A stretch of 64,000 bases of DNA, taken from Maridesulfovibrio zosterae DSM 11974 (GTDB taxonomy: Bacteria > Desulfobacterota > Desulfovibrionia > Desulfovibrionales > Desulfovibrionaceae). The stretch lies in NCBI RefSeq assembly GCF_000425265.1, contig NZ_KE384342.1:62001-126000 (forward strand), in the 5' to 3' direction. Below are positions 7,388-16,352 of this stretch, piece after piece (within the stretch, counting starts at the first letter, position 1; every line of letters starts with the position of its first letter). The notes beneath the pieces were generated by a model. The model was not told where the DNA came from. It worked only from the letters and a program-made list of their open reading frames with translations, and made no database searches. A program made the position numbers and the translations under genes.

Positions 7388-10219
7388 TTAAGGCGTAACA
7401 GTCAAAGTATATTTATCTTCCCAGTTGATGTATTTATTAATCAGTTCTCGAACCTGAGAAGCATCCATCTTACTGGCCTTATCAATAATTTTGATATCAA
7501 GGTCAGGCTCAAATCCTTTGACCATGAGGCTTGCTGATTCACGGCTTCGTGCTAGTAAGCTTTGATGGTCCTGATAATATTCACCACTAAGAATATTCCT
7601 TGCTCTGCTGAGTTCGTCTTCAGGAAGATCTTTTTCCTTAAGCATTTTCACGGTGTTTTCAAATCCGGTCATCGCCTGATCAAGCTGTTCCGGCTTAGTA
7701 CCTATGTAGAAGGCCATAAATCCGGTTTTGGGTGCTTGCCAGAGAAAAGCTGTTACTGTGTAGCCCAGTCCCTGCTTATCTCGCAGGTCACGGAACAGGA
7801 GTCCGCTTTGTCCGGCAAGAGCAGCTCGCAGTAGGGAAAGTCCAGCTGTAGCTTTCTGGTCTTCCATTCCCGGAACAGGGAAGATCACCATCAGGTGAGC
7901 CTGATTACGGTCAGGAAGTTCAAGTTTTAGGTCTTTATTTTCCCCCCAGATAGAAGTTGGAATATCAAGAGATTTGTTTTTGAGTACCAGTTTACTGTCC
8001 AGCTCTTTAGCAAATTTAGCAATAGCATCGTGGTCATAATCACCACATACTGCTATAACGAATGGACGCGTAGATTGCTTTGCCCAATAGCTCTGGATAT
8101 CCTTTGTGGTGAATTTTTCAACACCTTCAGGATTACCAAGGTGGAAATACGAATAGCTTCCACTTTTATAAAGAAACGGGAACATATTTCTAAATGCAAG
8201 ACTTAGTGGGCGATCTTCTTTTCGCTTAATAGCTGAGACCTGATCCTGTTTAGCTCTATCCAGCTCTTCTATTGCAAACCTTGGCTCAGTAATAATCTCG
8301 TTAATCAACGGTAGCATGTCCGCAGTGAAACGTGATGGGAATTTTGAATTTATTGAAAAAACCTCACGCCCAGCAGATGCCCCGATAGATGCTGCCCGGT
8401 CAGAAACATAATCTTCAAGTTCTGTTGCGTTTAAAGATTTTGTTCCGCGTGTCAGGTTTTGTGAAGTCAAAGCTGCAAGACCTTGTTCAGAGGCTGGAAG
8501 GTCTGCATCGCCACCTACCCAGTACATTGAAATAGCCGTGTAGGGGAGAGTTTCATCAGGAATAAAAACAAGGCGACTACCATTACCAAGCTCGATAGTT
8601 GCAGCTTCTCCTGGACCTGAAACCTTGTTTATACCGGTAGTTTTTTTCTTCGAAGGCCAGTTTTTAGCTATTGCGTTTTCAAAAGTTTTTGAGTCTGCCT
8701 TTGTGCCTTCAGGCAGAAGCATGCACGCAGCCAGTTTCTCGGGAGTAAAGTATTCATTATAAAGTTTTTGGAGTTGCTGGCGCGAAATATTTCTCACGTC
8801 GTAGAGGTAATTCTCTTCAGCTTCCTGGCCGCCTTCAAAGAATTGAAAATAACCCAGTTTGGATGCAAGTCCTGAAAGAGTCTCTTTAGTCAGAAAAAGT
8901 GAATCTTCAAGATTTAATGATACTCTGTCCATTTCACGGTCAGTAAAGTCATTAAAATCAATACTTGAAAGTTCAGCTATAAGCTCTTTCCAGAATTCAT
9001 CAACCTTATCGGCATCAAGTGTGGCAAAAATATAAAGCATGCCTGCGCGTTCAAGGGTTAATGAGGAAACAGAAATACTGTCGACCATGCGCTTATCATA
9101 TTTAAATTTGCGGTACAGACGTGATGTTTCACCACCTCCGAGGAGTTCACAAAGCATCTCAAGCCCGGCAGTTTTAGCTGAGCTTAGTCCTGGGATAGGG
9201 AATGCCGCACCAATGTAAGCCTTATTCCATTTTCCGGGAATAATTTTTACGGTTGGATTCTCTGCTGCAGGAGTACTGAAAGCCATTGGAGGAACTACAG
9301 GCTCTTTGGAAGTTATTGAGCCGCAAAGTCTTTCAGCTTCTTTAACAACTTCTTCAGGGTTGATTTTACCGACCACGCTTAAAAGCATGGACTGTGGCTG
9401 ATACAGACGGTCTACGTATGTATGAATATCTTCAGATGAAATATTTTTTACAGTGTCTCGGTATCCAATAATAGGCCACTGGTAGCTTGTATCTTTCCAG
9501 ACAATAGATTGCAGGGTTTTGAATATTCTGCTTCCTGGATTATCTTCGCCGCGTTCAAGTTCTGACAGTACTACTTCCTTTTCAGAAGTAAGCTCATCCG
9601 GTGCAATGGCAGCATTGAAAGTCATATCTGTGACAATATCCATACCGAGTTTCCATTCTTTTTCAGGAACTTCAACATAGTATACTGTGTAATCAAAACT
9701 TGTGGCTGCATTCATCTCACCGCCGACCGACTCTATTTCACGTGCCGTCTTGCCGGGGCCTCTTGTTGTCGTTCCTTTGAAGACCATGTGCTCAAGAAGA
9801 TGGCTGATTCCCGCTTTAGACGGATCTTCATAGGATGAACCTGCATGAACGAAAAGACGTACATTAACAAGTGGGAAACGGTTGTCTTCTTTAATAAGAA
9901 GAGACATACCATTTTTAAGCTTAATTACGTGCGGACCTTCTCCAGATGCCAGTGCATTTGAAATTTCTTTGCTCAATTCAGCATCAGCAAGCTTCTGATC
10001 AGCTTTGGACGTGCCGGAAACTTGCTCTGTTTTTGGAGCATTTTTACCTGCTTCATTTAAAACTGCAGGGACATCCTTTTTCCCGTTGGAAACAACCTGT
10101 TCGATCTTACACCCGGAGCTCATTAGCAGTACTCCAAGTATAAAAAATAAAGTGAATAGCTTTTCAAATCTCAGTCCTTTTGAGGCTGAACCAGCCTTAA
10201 TTTTTTGTTGTGGGACCAT
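7388..10219 (-). CDS. M16 family zinc metallopeptidase, lipoprotein, two-module
   Basis: 943 residues from the ATG at 10219, chosen because GGAG lies 10 bases upstream. The open frame continues to a TTG at 10243, which lacks such a site. A hydrophobic stretch and a lipobox ending MSSGC (Cys about 37) indicate an anchored periplasmic lipoprotein. The N-terminal M16 module carries the inverted zinc motif H140-L-L-E143-H144 and, about 75 residues on, a glutamate-rich EKEVVLSELERGE helix that supplies the third ligand. The second half (about 530-943) repeats the M16 fold without HxxEH, with the RDKQGLGYTV segment typical of the companion module. Fused active/inactive halves are normal for the pitrilysin/PqqL-like group. 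Substrate unknown. Confidence 0.9.
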   Translation of the reverse strand: MVPQQKIKAGSASKGLRFEKLFTLFFILGVLLMSSGCKIEQVVSNGKKDVPAVLNEAGKNAPKTEQVSGTSKADQKLADAELSKEISNALASGEGPHVIKLKNGMSLLIKEDNRFPLVNVRLFVHAGSSYEDPSKAGISHLLEHMVFKGTTTRGPGKTAREIESVGGEMNAATSFDYTVYYVEVPEKEWKLGMDIVTDMTFNAAIAPDELTSEKEVVLSELERGEDNPGSRIFKTLQSIVWKDTSYQWPIIGYRDTVKNISSEDIHTYVDRLYQPQSMLLSVVGKINPEEVVKEAERLCGSITSKEPVVPPMAFSTPAAENPTVKIIPGKWNKAYIGAAFPIPGLSSAKTAGLEMLCELLGGGETSRLYRKFKYDKRMVDSISVSSLTLERAGMLYIFATLDADKVDEFWKELIAELSSIDFNDFTDREMDRVSLNLEDSLFLTKETLSGLASKLGYFQFFEGGQEAEENYLYDVRNISRQQLQKLYNEYFTPEKLAACMLLPEGTKADSKTFENAIAKNWPSKKKTTGINKVSGPGEAATIELGNGSRLVFIPDETLPYTAISMYWVGGDADLPASEQGLAALTSQNLTRGTKSLNATELEDYVSDRAASIGASAGREVFSINSKFPSRFTADMLPLINEIITEPRFAIEELDRAKQDQVSAIKRKEDRPLSLAFRNMFPFLYKSGSYSYFHLGNPEGVEKFTTKDIQSYWAKQSTRPFVIAVCGDYDHDAIAKFAKELDSKLVLKNKSLDIPTSIWGENKDLKLELPDRNQAHLMVIFPVPGMEDQKATAGLSLLRAALAGQSGLLFRDLRDKQGLGYTVTAFLWQAPKTGFMAFYIGTKPEQLDQAMTGFENTVKMLKEKDLPEDELSRARNILSGEYYQDHQSLLARSRESASLMVKGFEPDLDIKIIDKASKMDASQVRELINKYINWEDKYTLTVTP

Positions 10220-10269
10220 GTCTTTTAAACTCCAGTATGTCAATGCGGTTTCAAATGGAATTTTACATT

Positions 10270-10301
10270 ATTATATATTGTAAATCACAATATATTGTGA
10301 T
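10270..10301 (-). promoter_or_regulatory. probable promoter -10 with overlapping 18-bp palindromic operator (NrdR-box-like)
   Basis: On the minus strand a perfect TATAAT sits at 10275-10270, with no good -35. An exact 18-bp palindrome, ATCACAATATATTGTGAT, covers 10284-10301 where the -35 would be. Its core matches the NrdR-box pattern ACACwATATATwGTGT at 14 of 16 positions, differing only at the outermost base on each side. An overlapping inverted repeat (TATATTGT-5-ACAATATA, 10274-10294) shares one half-site. Only one good box is visible, whereas NrdR normally uses two. The adjoining gene is the M16 protease. Confidence 0.5.
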
Positions 10302-10584
10302 GACTGGAAATATATGTAATCACCCCAAGGTTTCAGGTCAATGTTTGGATAATTTATATTTATTGCATTGTCATATGGCATGTTTGTAAATTAATCATAC
10401 GAATGGTCGTTGAAACTAAGTTGTTTCTTTAAGATTGTGTTCATTTTAAGAAATGAGCAGTTGGAATTGTCTGGAATATACTGAGTAAGATGAATTTTGA
10501 TTGATTTTTTGCGTAAAACGTAAAACTAGATAAAATTTCATAAAAAAACAGTTGGTTAGTATCTATTGAATTTCTTTAAGTTGA

Positions 10585-10613
10585 TTGACAAAACAGTTCT
10601 CGAGGGACATTAT
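10585..10613 (+). promoter_or_regulatory. sigma70-type promoter of the cytochrome b gene
   Basis: TTGACA at 10585-10590, a 17-base spacer, and CATTAT at 10608-10613 (four of six). It lies about 60 bases before the start codon. The rest of the 454-base divergent gap is AT-rich with the palindrome described above; a short direct repeat GTAAAAC x2 occurs near 10520. Confidence 0.55.
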
Positions 10614-10673
10614 CGCTGCTCTAAAAATACCAGTTGCGGGGTATATTTATTTAATAATTAAACGGAGGTGCTG

Positions 10674-11324
10674 ATGTCTTCCAAATCTACTTATACTCCT
10701 GTCCGTAGCGGCAAGAGTGATGCAATTCTGGATTGGCTCCAGATGTTTTCAGGTGTGGCTCTTATCATTTTTGTATTTATGCATATGAGTCTTGTCTCAA
10801 GTGTAATTTTCAGTCCTGATATTATGGACAACATTGCGGCTACCTATGAAAAAAATTATATGGCCCAGATAGGTGGGCCGCTCTTATTTCTGCTTTTTCT
10901 TTTTCATTTTTATCTTGCTGCGCGTAAAATTCCATTTAGACTTGAAGGTCAGAAAACAATTTGGAAACATGCCAAGATGCTTAAACATAGGGACACATGG
11001 CTCTGGGTTGTTCAGGTTGTTTCTGCCATGCTCATTCTTGTAATGGGGGCCATTCACATGTGGTCTGTACTTAGTGATCTTCCTATCAGTGCTGCACGTT
11101 CTGCTGAACGTATTCAGTCAGGACCATGGATTTACTTCTATCTTGTACTTGCCCCTCTAGTTGTACTCCATGTTGTGGCTGGTCTTTACCGTATTGCTGT
11201 TAAATGGGGATTTGTAAAAGCTTATCAGCGTGGCAGACTAAACAAGTTTGCTACAGGGCTTGCGCTGTTTTTTATCTGTATCGGTTTGGCAACACTAGTA
11301 AGATTCATGACAATGAGTGCATAA
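10674..11324 (+). CDS. fumarate reductase/succinate dehydrogenase diheme cytochrome b subunit, orphan
   Basis: 216 residues from the ATG at 10674 (GGAGG five bases upstream; a GTG two codons earlier is less likely). Five hydrophobic helices are visible. Four histidines fall inside them: H37 (FVFMHMS), H78 (FLFHFYLAARK), H128 (GAIHMW) and H166 (VLHVVAGLYR). This is the arrangement of the diheme, menaquinone-reactive FrdC/SdhC of the Wolinella type, a membrane anchor that passes electrons between menaquinol and the flavoprotein. The surprise is the context: no frdA or frdB follows, and a terminator starts 62 bases after the stop. The other subunits must be elsewhere or lost. Confidence 0.88.
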   Translation: MSSKSTYTPVRSGKSDAILDWLQMFSGVALIIFVFMHMSLVSSVIFSPDIMDNIAATYEKNYMAQIGGPLLFLLFLFHFYLAARKIPFRLEGQKTIWKHAKMLKHRDTWLWVVQVVSAMLILVMGAIHMWSVLSDLPISAARSAERIQSGPWIYFYLVLAPLVVLHVVAGLYRIAVKWGFVKAYQRGRLNKFATGLALFFICIGLATLVRFMTMSA

Positions 11325-11386
11325 GCTTACGTTGCAATTCAAAGCGTTGACTTCTTTGAGGTATTCTATACCTGCTAAAGTTTGTA

Positions 11387-11423
11387 AAAAGTCGACAACT
11401 TATTTTAAGTTGTCGGCTTTTTT
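11387..11423. terminator. bidirectional terminator after the cytochrome b gene
   Basis: AAAAGTCGACAACTTA pairs with TAAGTTGTCGGCTTTT (one mismatch) across a 3-base loop, with T runs on both strands. It serves the cytochrome b gene and possibly the small minus-strand gene ending at 11454. Confidence 0.85.
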
Positions 11424-11453
11424 GAAAGATAGGAATTAACTTTAGTTAAAATT

Positions 11454-11624
11454 CTAGCAAGGTTCGTAGTAACATCTTTTGGGACTATGGACTTTACCTT
11501 CTTTTTTTAAGACCTGAATAGCTTTTGATACATCTTTTGATTCAACTCCAATGACTTTAGCTACATCACCTGGGCGAACTGGTTTTCCTGCATCCTGCAT
11601 TGCTTTGAGTACTTTATCCTGCAT
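11454..11624 (-). CDS. small winged-helix DNA-binding protein, 56 residues
   Basis: An ATG at 11624 preceded by AAAGGAGAT (four bases of spacing after the site) opens a 56-codon frame ending TAG at 11454. The product begins MQDKVLKAMQDAGKPV and continues with a helix-turn-helix: RPGDVAKVIGVESKDVSKAI, then a short beta-wing (LKKEGKVHSPKR). It ends CYYEPC, with two cysteines at the very end. The size and pattern fit a stand-alone MarR/winged-helix domain. The gene is isolated and bounded by terminators on both sides. The two terminal cysteines could bind metal or a cluster, as in FeoC-type wings, but that is speculation. Confidence 0.75.
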   Translation of the reverse strand: MQDKVLKAMQDAGKPVRPGDVAKVIGVESKDVSKAIQVLKKEGKVHSPKRCYYEPC

Positions 11625-11660
11625 AATTATCTCCTTTTGTTTTATAATTGATAACTATTA

Positions 11661-11675
11661 CTATTAAGTTAATAG
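11661..11675. promoter_or_regulatory. 15-bp palindrome upstream of the small winged-helix gene
   Basis: CTATTAA-G-TTAATAG is a perfect inverted repeat about 37 bases before the start codon at 11624. It may be an autoregulatory operator; the local sequence is very AT-rich, so chance is possible. Confidence 0.4.
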
Positions 11676-11794
11676 CAGTCTGTCAAGTTTTTAAATTTTT
11701 AAGGAGTAAGCAGTCAGCTTAAAAATCCTGCTCGCAAAGCATGAAAGACTATTTATTTTTGACAGTGCATAATACAAGCTCTTAAAAATAAAAG

Positions 11795-11830
11795 TTAGGA
11801 GGAGAAAAATGGAAAATTTTCTCCTCCTAA
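11795..11830 (-). terminator. intrinsic terminator of clpB
   Basis: A perfect 14-bp stem (TTAGGAGGAGAAAA with its complement) and 8-base loop lie just past the clpB stop. On the minus strand the stem is followed by a T-rich stretch. Confidence 0.8.
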
Positions 11831-11845
11831 ATCTAAAAGCAAATC

Positions 11846-14467
11846 TTAACTATTTTTAAAAACAAGACCTAGATCATTTGCATCTATTTTAATGGTCTGA
11901 TCTTCGCAAAGCTGTCCACCTATAATTTGCTTAGCGAGTGGTGTTTCTACATGTGTCTGCAGATAGCGGCGCAGTGGTCTTGCCCCGTAAACAGGATCGT
12001 AGGAAGCGTGGGCAATGAAAGCTTTTGCTTTGTCTGTTACTTCCAATCCCATCTTTTGTTCTTCCAGACGTTTACGTAGTCCTGAAAGTTGCAGGTCCAC
12101 GATCAACTTGAGGTCTGATTCCAAAAGCGGTTTGAATAGTACTGTTTCGTCAACACGGTTCAGGAATTCCGGCCTGAAATGTCCACGCAGTACATTCATT
12201 ACTCCTTCCTGCACTCCGTTTTTGAATTCTCCGGTAGGCTCAATTCCTTCAAGCATAAGTTGTGAGCCGAGATTGGAGGTCATGATTATAATGGTGTTTT
12301 TGCAATCCACTGTGCGCCCCTGTGAATCCGTAATACGTCCATCATCAAGGATTTGCAGCAGCACATTAAATACATCACTATGTGCTTTTTCAATTTCATC
12401 AAAAAGCACTACAGAATATGGTTTACGACGAATAGCTTCGGTAAGCTGTCCACCCTCGTCATATCCAATATAGCCCGGAGGAGCTCCGATCAGACGTGCT
12501 ACAGCATGTTTCTCCATATATTCTGACATATCCATTCGGATAATATTCTCTTCACTGTCAAAGAGTGATTCTGCAAGGGCCTTACAAAGTTCCGTCTTAC
12601 CAACCCCTGTGGGACCGAGGAATATAAAAGAGCCAATCGGCCGTGACGGATCTTTGAGCCCTGCACGAGCACGCAGCACAGCTTCGGATACAGCTCGTAC
12701 CGCATCGTCCTGACCGATAACTCGCGCATGAAGTATATCTCCAAGGCGCAGTAATTTCTCGCGTTCACCTTCAATAAGTCTTGTGACCGGTATTCCTGTC
12801 CAGCGGGAAATAATACCGGCAATGTCATCTGGGCCTACAAATTCTTTCAGTAGACGATTTGCGCCTTGAGCGCTGCCTTCTTCATTCCCTTCTATATCAT
12901 CACCGATTTCTTTCAGCTGTTTTTCAAGGGCCAGCAGGGTAGAGTATTTCAGTTCTGCTGCACGGTTGTAATCAAGATTTCTTTCAGCTTTTTCTATATC
13001 TATCTTGGTTTTTTCAATTTGAGCCTTGATATTACGTACAGTATCAATTGATCCTTTTTCTTTTTCCCATTGCTCAACCAGTTCAGACTGCTTGATCTTC
13101 ATCTCCGTGAGGTTATCTTCCAGTTTAGAAAGACGGTCACGTGATCCTTGATCTTCTTCTCGGCGCAAAGCTTCGCGTTCGATCTCACTCTGCAGAATCT
13201 GACGATTAATTTTATCAAGCTCATAGGGCTGGGAATCAATTTCAGTCCTGATCATTGCTGCAGCTTCGTCAATCAGGTCAATTGCTTTATCAGGCAACTG
13301 GCGGTCAGTTATGTAGCGCTGCGAAAGAGTAGCCGCTTCAACCAGTGCTGAATCACTGATTCGTACACCGTGGTGAACTTCAAATCTTTCACGTAGTCCG
13401 CGCAGAATGGATATAGTATCCTCGACTGTTGGTTCTTCAACCATAATAGTCTGGAATCTTCTTTCCAGTGCAGGGTCCTTTTCAATATATTTACGATACT
13501 CATCAGTGGTAGTTGCGCCTATGCAGTGCAGTTCACCACGAGCCAGCATTGGTTTGAGTAAGTTTCCGGCATCCATTGCACCATCAGTTTTGCCTGCTCC
13601 GACAATGGTATGTATTTCATCAATGAAGATGATTATACGCCCGTCAGACTCCTGAACTTCTTTTAATACAGCTTTTAAACGTTCCTCAAACTCGCCGCGG
13701 TATTTAGCTCCGGCAATCAGAGATCCCATATCCAGCATGAATACGGTTTTATCTTTAAGACCTTCAGGTACATCCTGTTTGACAATGCGCTGTGCAAGGC
13801 CTTCAATGATGGCTGTTTTACCAACACCTGCTTCACCTATCAGGATAGGGTTGTTTTTAGTTCTGCGGGAAAGAATTCTGACTACACGGCGGATTTCTGA
13901 ATCACGGCCTATTACCGGATCGAGTTTACCTTTGCGTGCTTCTTCAACAAGATCACGACCATATTTTTTGAGAGCATCATAAGTTGCTTCAGGATTGTCA
14001 GTGGTAACTCTCTGATTTCCGCGAATAGTGGTCATGGCTTCCAGAACTTTGTCTTTGGTCAGGCCAAAAGATTTATTTACTCGTCCTGCACCTGTTGAGC
14101 CATGCTCATCCATGATAGCAAGAAACAGGTGCTCAACACTTATGAACTCATCCTGCATACGCTGTGCAGCCTGTTCAGCTTCAACCATTATGCGGTTGAG
14201 TCGTTGGGTTACAAAAACCTGTCCAGGCTGAGCACCGGGACCGCTGACACTGGGAAGTTTAGATATTTCTTTCTGAATAGCAGCTTTGTATGATGAAGGT
14301 TCAATTCCACTTTTTTGCAGAATTTTTGAAACAATACCGTTTTCCTGATCCACAAGGGAGAGGAGAAGGTGCTCAACTTCAATTTGTTGCTGACCATTTT
14401 GAATGGCTAAAGACTGGGCCGCAGCAATTGCGTCGTTAGTTTTTTGGGTGAATTTATTCGGATCCAT
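11846..14467 (-). CDS. clpB: ATP-dependent disaggregase ClpB (Hsp100)
   Basis: 873 residues, full length. In order: double Clp-N repeats (about 1-145), first AAA+ module with Walker A GEAGVGKT (about 205) and Walker [11 protein letters not shown], then a long charged coiled-coil middle domain (about 405-525) that separates ClpB from ClpA/C. The second AAA+ module has GPTGVGKT (about 605) and [10 protein letters not shown], and the C-terminal cap ends the protein. ClpB extracts polypeptides from aggregates together with DnaK. GGAG lies seven bases before the ATG. It lies downstream of cbpA-cbpM on the same strand but has its own promoter at 14484-14512. Confidence 0.98.
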   Translation of the reverse strand: MDPNKFTQKTNDAIAAAQSLAIQNGQQQIEVEHLLLSLVDQENGIVSKILQKSGIEPSSYKAAIQKEISKLPSVSGPGAQPGQVFVTQRLNRIMVEAEQAAQRMQDEFISVEHLFLAIMDEHGSTGAGRVNKSFGLTKDKVLEAMTTIRGNQRVTTDNPEATYDALKKYGRDLVEEARKGKLDPVIGRDSEIRRVVRILSRRTKNNPILIGEAGVGKTAIIEGLAQRIVKQDVPEGLKDKTVFMLDMGSLIAGAKYRGEFEERLKAVLKEVQESDGRIIIFIDEIHTIVGAGKTDGAMDAGNLLKPMLARGELHCIGATTTDEYRKYIEKDPALERRFQTIMVEEPTVEDTISILRGLRERFEVHHGVRISDSALVEAATLSQRYITDRQLPDKAIDLIDEAAAMIRTEIDSQPYELDKINRQILQSEIEREALRREEDQGSRDRLSKLEDNLTEMKIKQSELVEQWEKEKGSIDTVRNIKAQIEKTKIDIEKAERNLDYNRAAELKYSTLLALEKQLKEIGDDIEGNEEGSAQGANRLLKEFVGPDDIAGIISRWTGIPVTRLIEGEREKLLRLGDILHARVIGQDDAVRAVSEAVLRARAGLKDPSRPIGSFIFLGPTGVGKTELCKALAESLFDSEENIIRMDMSEYMEKHAVARLIGAPPGYIGYDEGGQLTEAIRRKPYSVVLFDEIEKAHSDVFNVLLQILDDGRITDSQGRTVDCKNTIIIMTSNLGSQLMLEGIEPTGEFKNGVQEGVMNVLRGHFRPEFLNRVDETVLFKPLLESDLKLIVDLQLSGLRKRLEEQKMGLEVTDKAKAFIAHASYDPVYGARPLRRYLQTHVETPLAKQIIGGQLCEDQTIKIDANDLGLVFKNS

Positions 14468-14483
14468 AAAGAGTCTCCTTTTT

Positions 14484-14512
14484 ATTATAGTTGACTCGCA
14501 TTAAAGATTCAA
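14484..14512 (-). promoter_or_regulatory. promoter of clpB
   Basis: On the minus strand: TTGAAT at 14512-14507, 17-base spacer, perfect TATAAT at 14489-14484, about 17 bases before the clpB ATG. If the promoter is right the leader is only about 10 bases. No heat-shock sigma consensus was recognised. Confidence 0.5.
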
Positions 14513-14700
14513 AACTCACTTCAGGCTTATAACCTGATAGAATCCGGACGCACTCGTATTGCTTTTCAAAGAAGGAATGTATCCCTCCAGTTGAAGTTTT
14601 CCGGCATTATAGGCAGGAGTCTGAATCCTGTTTGTGTTTCGCAAGTCATTTTTTTATTGTGTTACACTTTCAGGATAGATCTAAAAGTAGATTATCCGGT

Positions 14701-14739
14701 TTCCAGAGAACCTTTTTTTTAAAAGCCGGTTCTCTGGAA
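14701..14739. repeat. 12-bp perfect hairpin between cbpM and clpB
   Basis: TTCCAGAGAACC (14701-14712) pairs exactly with 14728-14739. The 15-base loop contains T8A4. Neither strand has a classical T run directly after the stem, so it is a weak terminator at best; RNA processing or attenuation between cbpM and clpB is an alternative. It lies in a 370-base gap (14468-14837) that otherwise holds only the clpB promoter. Confidence 0.6.
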
Positions 14740-14837
14740 TTTATGCAAAAATTAAAGAATCTTAGCATTATATTTACTCATGAGTGCGTGGAAAATTAGT
14801 TTCTTGCTCTCAGAGTGACCGGAAGCATATGTGTAAA

Positions 14838-15152
14838 CTAGATAAGCTTACGCATTTCTTCTATGCGGCTTTCAAGCCTTTCAACACGTTCCAGCAGATC
14901 CACAATGATGGAGCCGCCTGTCGTTGTTATTTCAAGATCCTTGCAGAGTCTTGACAGTTTGTTCAGGCGATAAAGATCGCGTGTTTCAAAAAGGTAATGC
15001 CCGTCACCTGTGGTTGCAGGTTTTACCCATTCCATGCTGATAAGTTCCAGTACAGCTGTTTCCTCAAGTCCGGTCATTTCAATAACTTGAGTAATGACCA
15101 GACGTTTAGAACTGCTGGGAGGTTGCGCCTCGGCTCTTTTTTCCATGTCCAT
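14838..15152 (-). CDS. cbpM: chaperone modulator CbpM-like (MerR-type fold)
   Basis: 104 residues. The N-terminal half is a MerR-like helix-turn-helix (VITQVIEMTGLEETAVLELI), followed by a short beta region with Y-L-F-E-T-R-D-L-Y-R-L, the pattern of CbpM proteins. The C-terminal helix (LLERVERLESRIEEMRKL) is a coiled coil. CbpM binds the J-domain of CbpA in enterobacteria and blocks its action on DnaK. The gene begins 14 bases after the cbpA stop, so the pair is co-transcribed. GGGAG lies nine bases upstream of the ATG. Binding DNA instead cannot be excluded. Confidence 0.8.
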   Translation of the reverse strand: MDMEKRAEAQPPSSSKRLVITQVIEMTGLEETAVLELISMEWVKPATTGDGHYLFETRDLYRLNKLSRLCKDLEITTTGGSIIVDLLERVERLESRIEEMRKLI

Positions 15153-15166
15153 AGCGTTTTACTCCC

Positions 15167-16156
15167 TTAAAATGATCTTGGGTTGAAGTCTGCTTTTTCA
15201 GCTATTTCTGCCCAGAGTTCCTTCATTTCATCTGATTCTGCTTTGGGAGCCTGAATCATAATGCGAATGAACTGATCTCCTTTTTTAGCACCGGCTCCTA
15301 AACCACGGCCTTTAACGCGCAGTTTTTTACCACTTCCAAGTCCAGCTGGAATGTTCATTTCGATCATTCCATCAAGTGTGGGAAGTTGTATTTTGGCACC
15401 AAGAGCTGCTTCCCACGGAGCCATGGGAAGGTCGAGAATAACATTATTCTCTTCAACCTTAAAATGTTTGTGCGGCGCAATTCTGATTTTCATATACAGG
15501 TCACCGCGCGGTCCGTCCTGTGGTCCGGGGGAGCCCTGACCTGCCAGACGTATTTTCTGTCCGTCTTTGATTCCGGCCGGGATATTCACATCCAGAGTTT
15601 TGGACTGTACCATGGGGTGACCACCGGGGCCGGTTGTCTTTTCCTGAACAGTAACTGATTTTGAGCCGCCTTTGTACGCTTCTTCCAAAGTCAACTGCAA
15701 AGTTGTTTCAGAGTCTGCACCCTTACGCGGGCGCTGCTGAAATCCGCCACCGCCAAAACCTTGTGCTCCTCCAAAACCGCCACCGCCGAAGCTTGCTCCG
15801 CCACCACCGAAAATGGTTTCAAAGAAGTCGCTAAAATCACCGCCACCGAAACCCTGAGCTCCGCCAAAACCGCCACCGCCGAAGTTCATATTCTCATAGC
15901 CCGGAGGCGGACGGAAATTCTGTCCATGTTCCCAGTCTGCACCAAACTGGTCATACATTTTCCGCTTTTCTTCGTCCTTAAGGACTTCGTAAGCTTCATT
16001 GATCTCTTTAAACTTTGTTTCCGCTTCCGAATTATCCGGATTAAGGTCGGGATGATGCTTTCTAGCCAGTTTTTTGAAAGCTTTGGCAATCTCATCTTTG
16101 GTTGCGGAGCGGGATACTCCCAGAAGTTTATAGTAGTCCTTATATTTAACACTCAT
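15167..16156 (-). CDS. cbpA: J-domain co-chaperone, CbpA/DnaJ type without zinc finger
   Basis: 329 residues from the ATG at 16156 (GGAG 10 bases upstream); the frame extends 10 codons further without a ribosome site. The J-domain occupies about 1-70 with the catalytic HPD in KHHPDLNP. A long Gly/Phe region (about 80-145) contains repeated FGGGG(F/G)GGAQGFGG units. The two C-terminal beta-barrel domains begin near [14 protein letters not shown]. The four CxxCxGxG zinc repeats of type I DnaJ are absent, so this is a type II protein. It stimulates DnaK's ATPase and delivers clients. cbpM follows directly. Confidence 0.92.
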   Translation of the reverse strand: MSVKYKDYYKLLGVSRSATKDEIAKAFKKLARKHHPDLNPDNSEAETKFKEINEAYEVLKDEEKRKMYDQFGADWEHGQNFRPPPGYENMNFGGGGFGGAQGFGGGDFSDFFETIFGGGGASFGGGGFGGAQGFGGGGFQQRPRKGADSETTLQLTLEEAYKGGSKSVTVQEKTTGPGGHPMVQSKTLDVNIPAGIKDGQKIRLAGQGSPGPQDGPRGDLYMKIRIAPHKHFKVEENNVILDLPMAPWEAALGAKIQLPTLDGMIEMNIPAGLGSGKKLRVKGRGLGAGAKKGDQFIRIMIQAPKAESDEMKELWAEIAEKADFNPRSF

Positions 16157-16213
16157 CTCAATATTTCTCCTTAGTTGATTGGGCAACTCTAATTAGAATA
16201 TCGCCACCATACC

Positions 16214-16241
16214 AAAATATATCGATATGCCGGCAAGTCAA
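16214..16241 (-). promoter_or_regulatory. possible promoter of cbpA-cbpM
   Basis: On the minus strand TTGACT at 16241-16236, 16-base spacer, TATTTT at 16219-16214. The cbpA ATG is 58 bases downstream. Moderate match only. Confidence 0.35.
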
Positions 16242-16352
16242 GCGTAATAATTGAATTATGGGTTAGGATAACTGAATTGAATCTATTCTGAAACAGTCGG
16301 AAATGTAGAATTCACCTATACTGAAGCGGGGAATTTAGAGTATATAAAAAAA

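Noticed and set aside
11809-11857. Mini-frame with ideal AGGAGG and ATG in the clpB terminator
   Set aside because: AGGAGG followed by ATG opens about 16 codons, but the sequence is one arm and the loop of a perfect hairpin that terminates clpB on the other strand; the site is a by-product of the stem.
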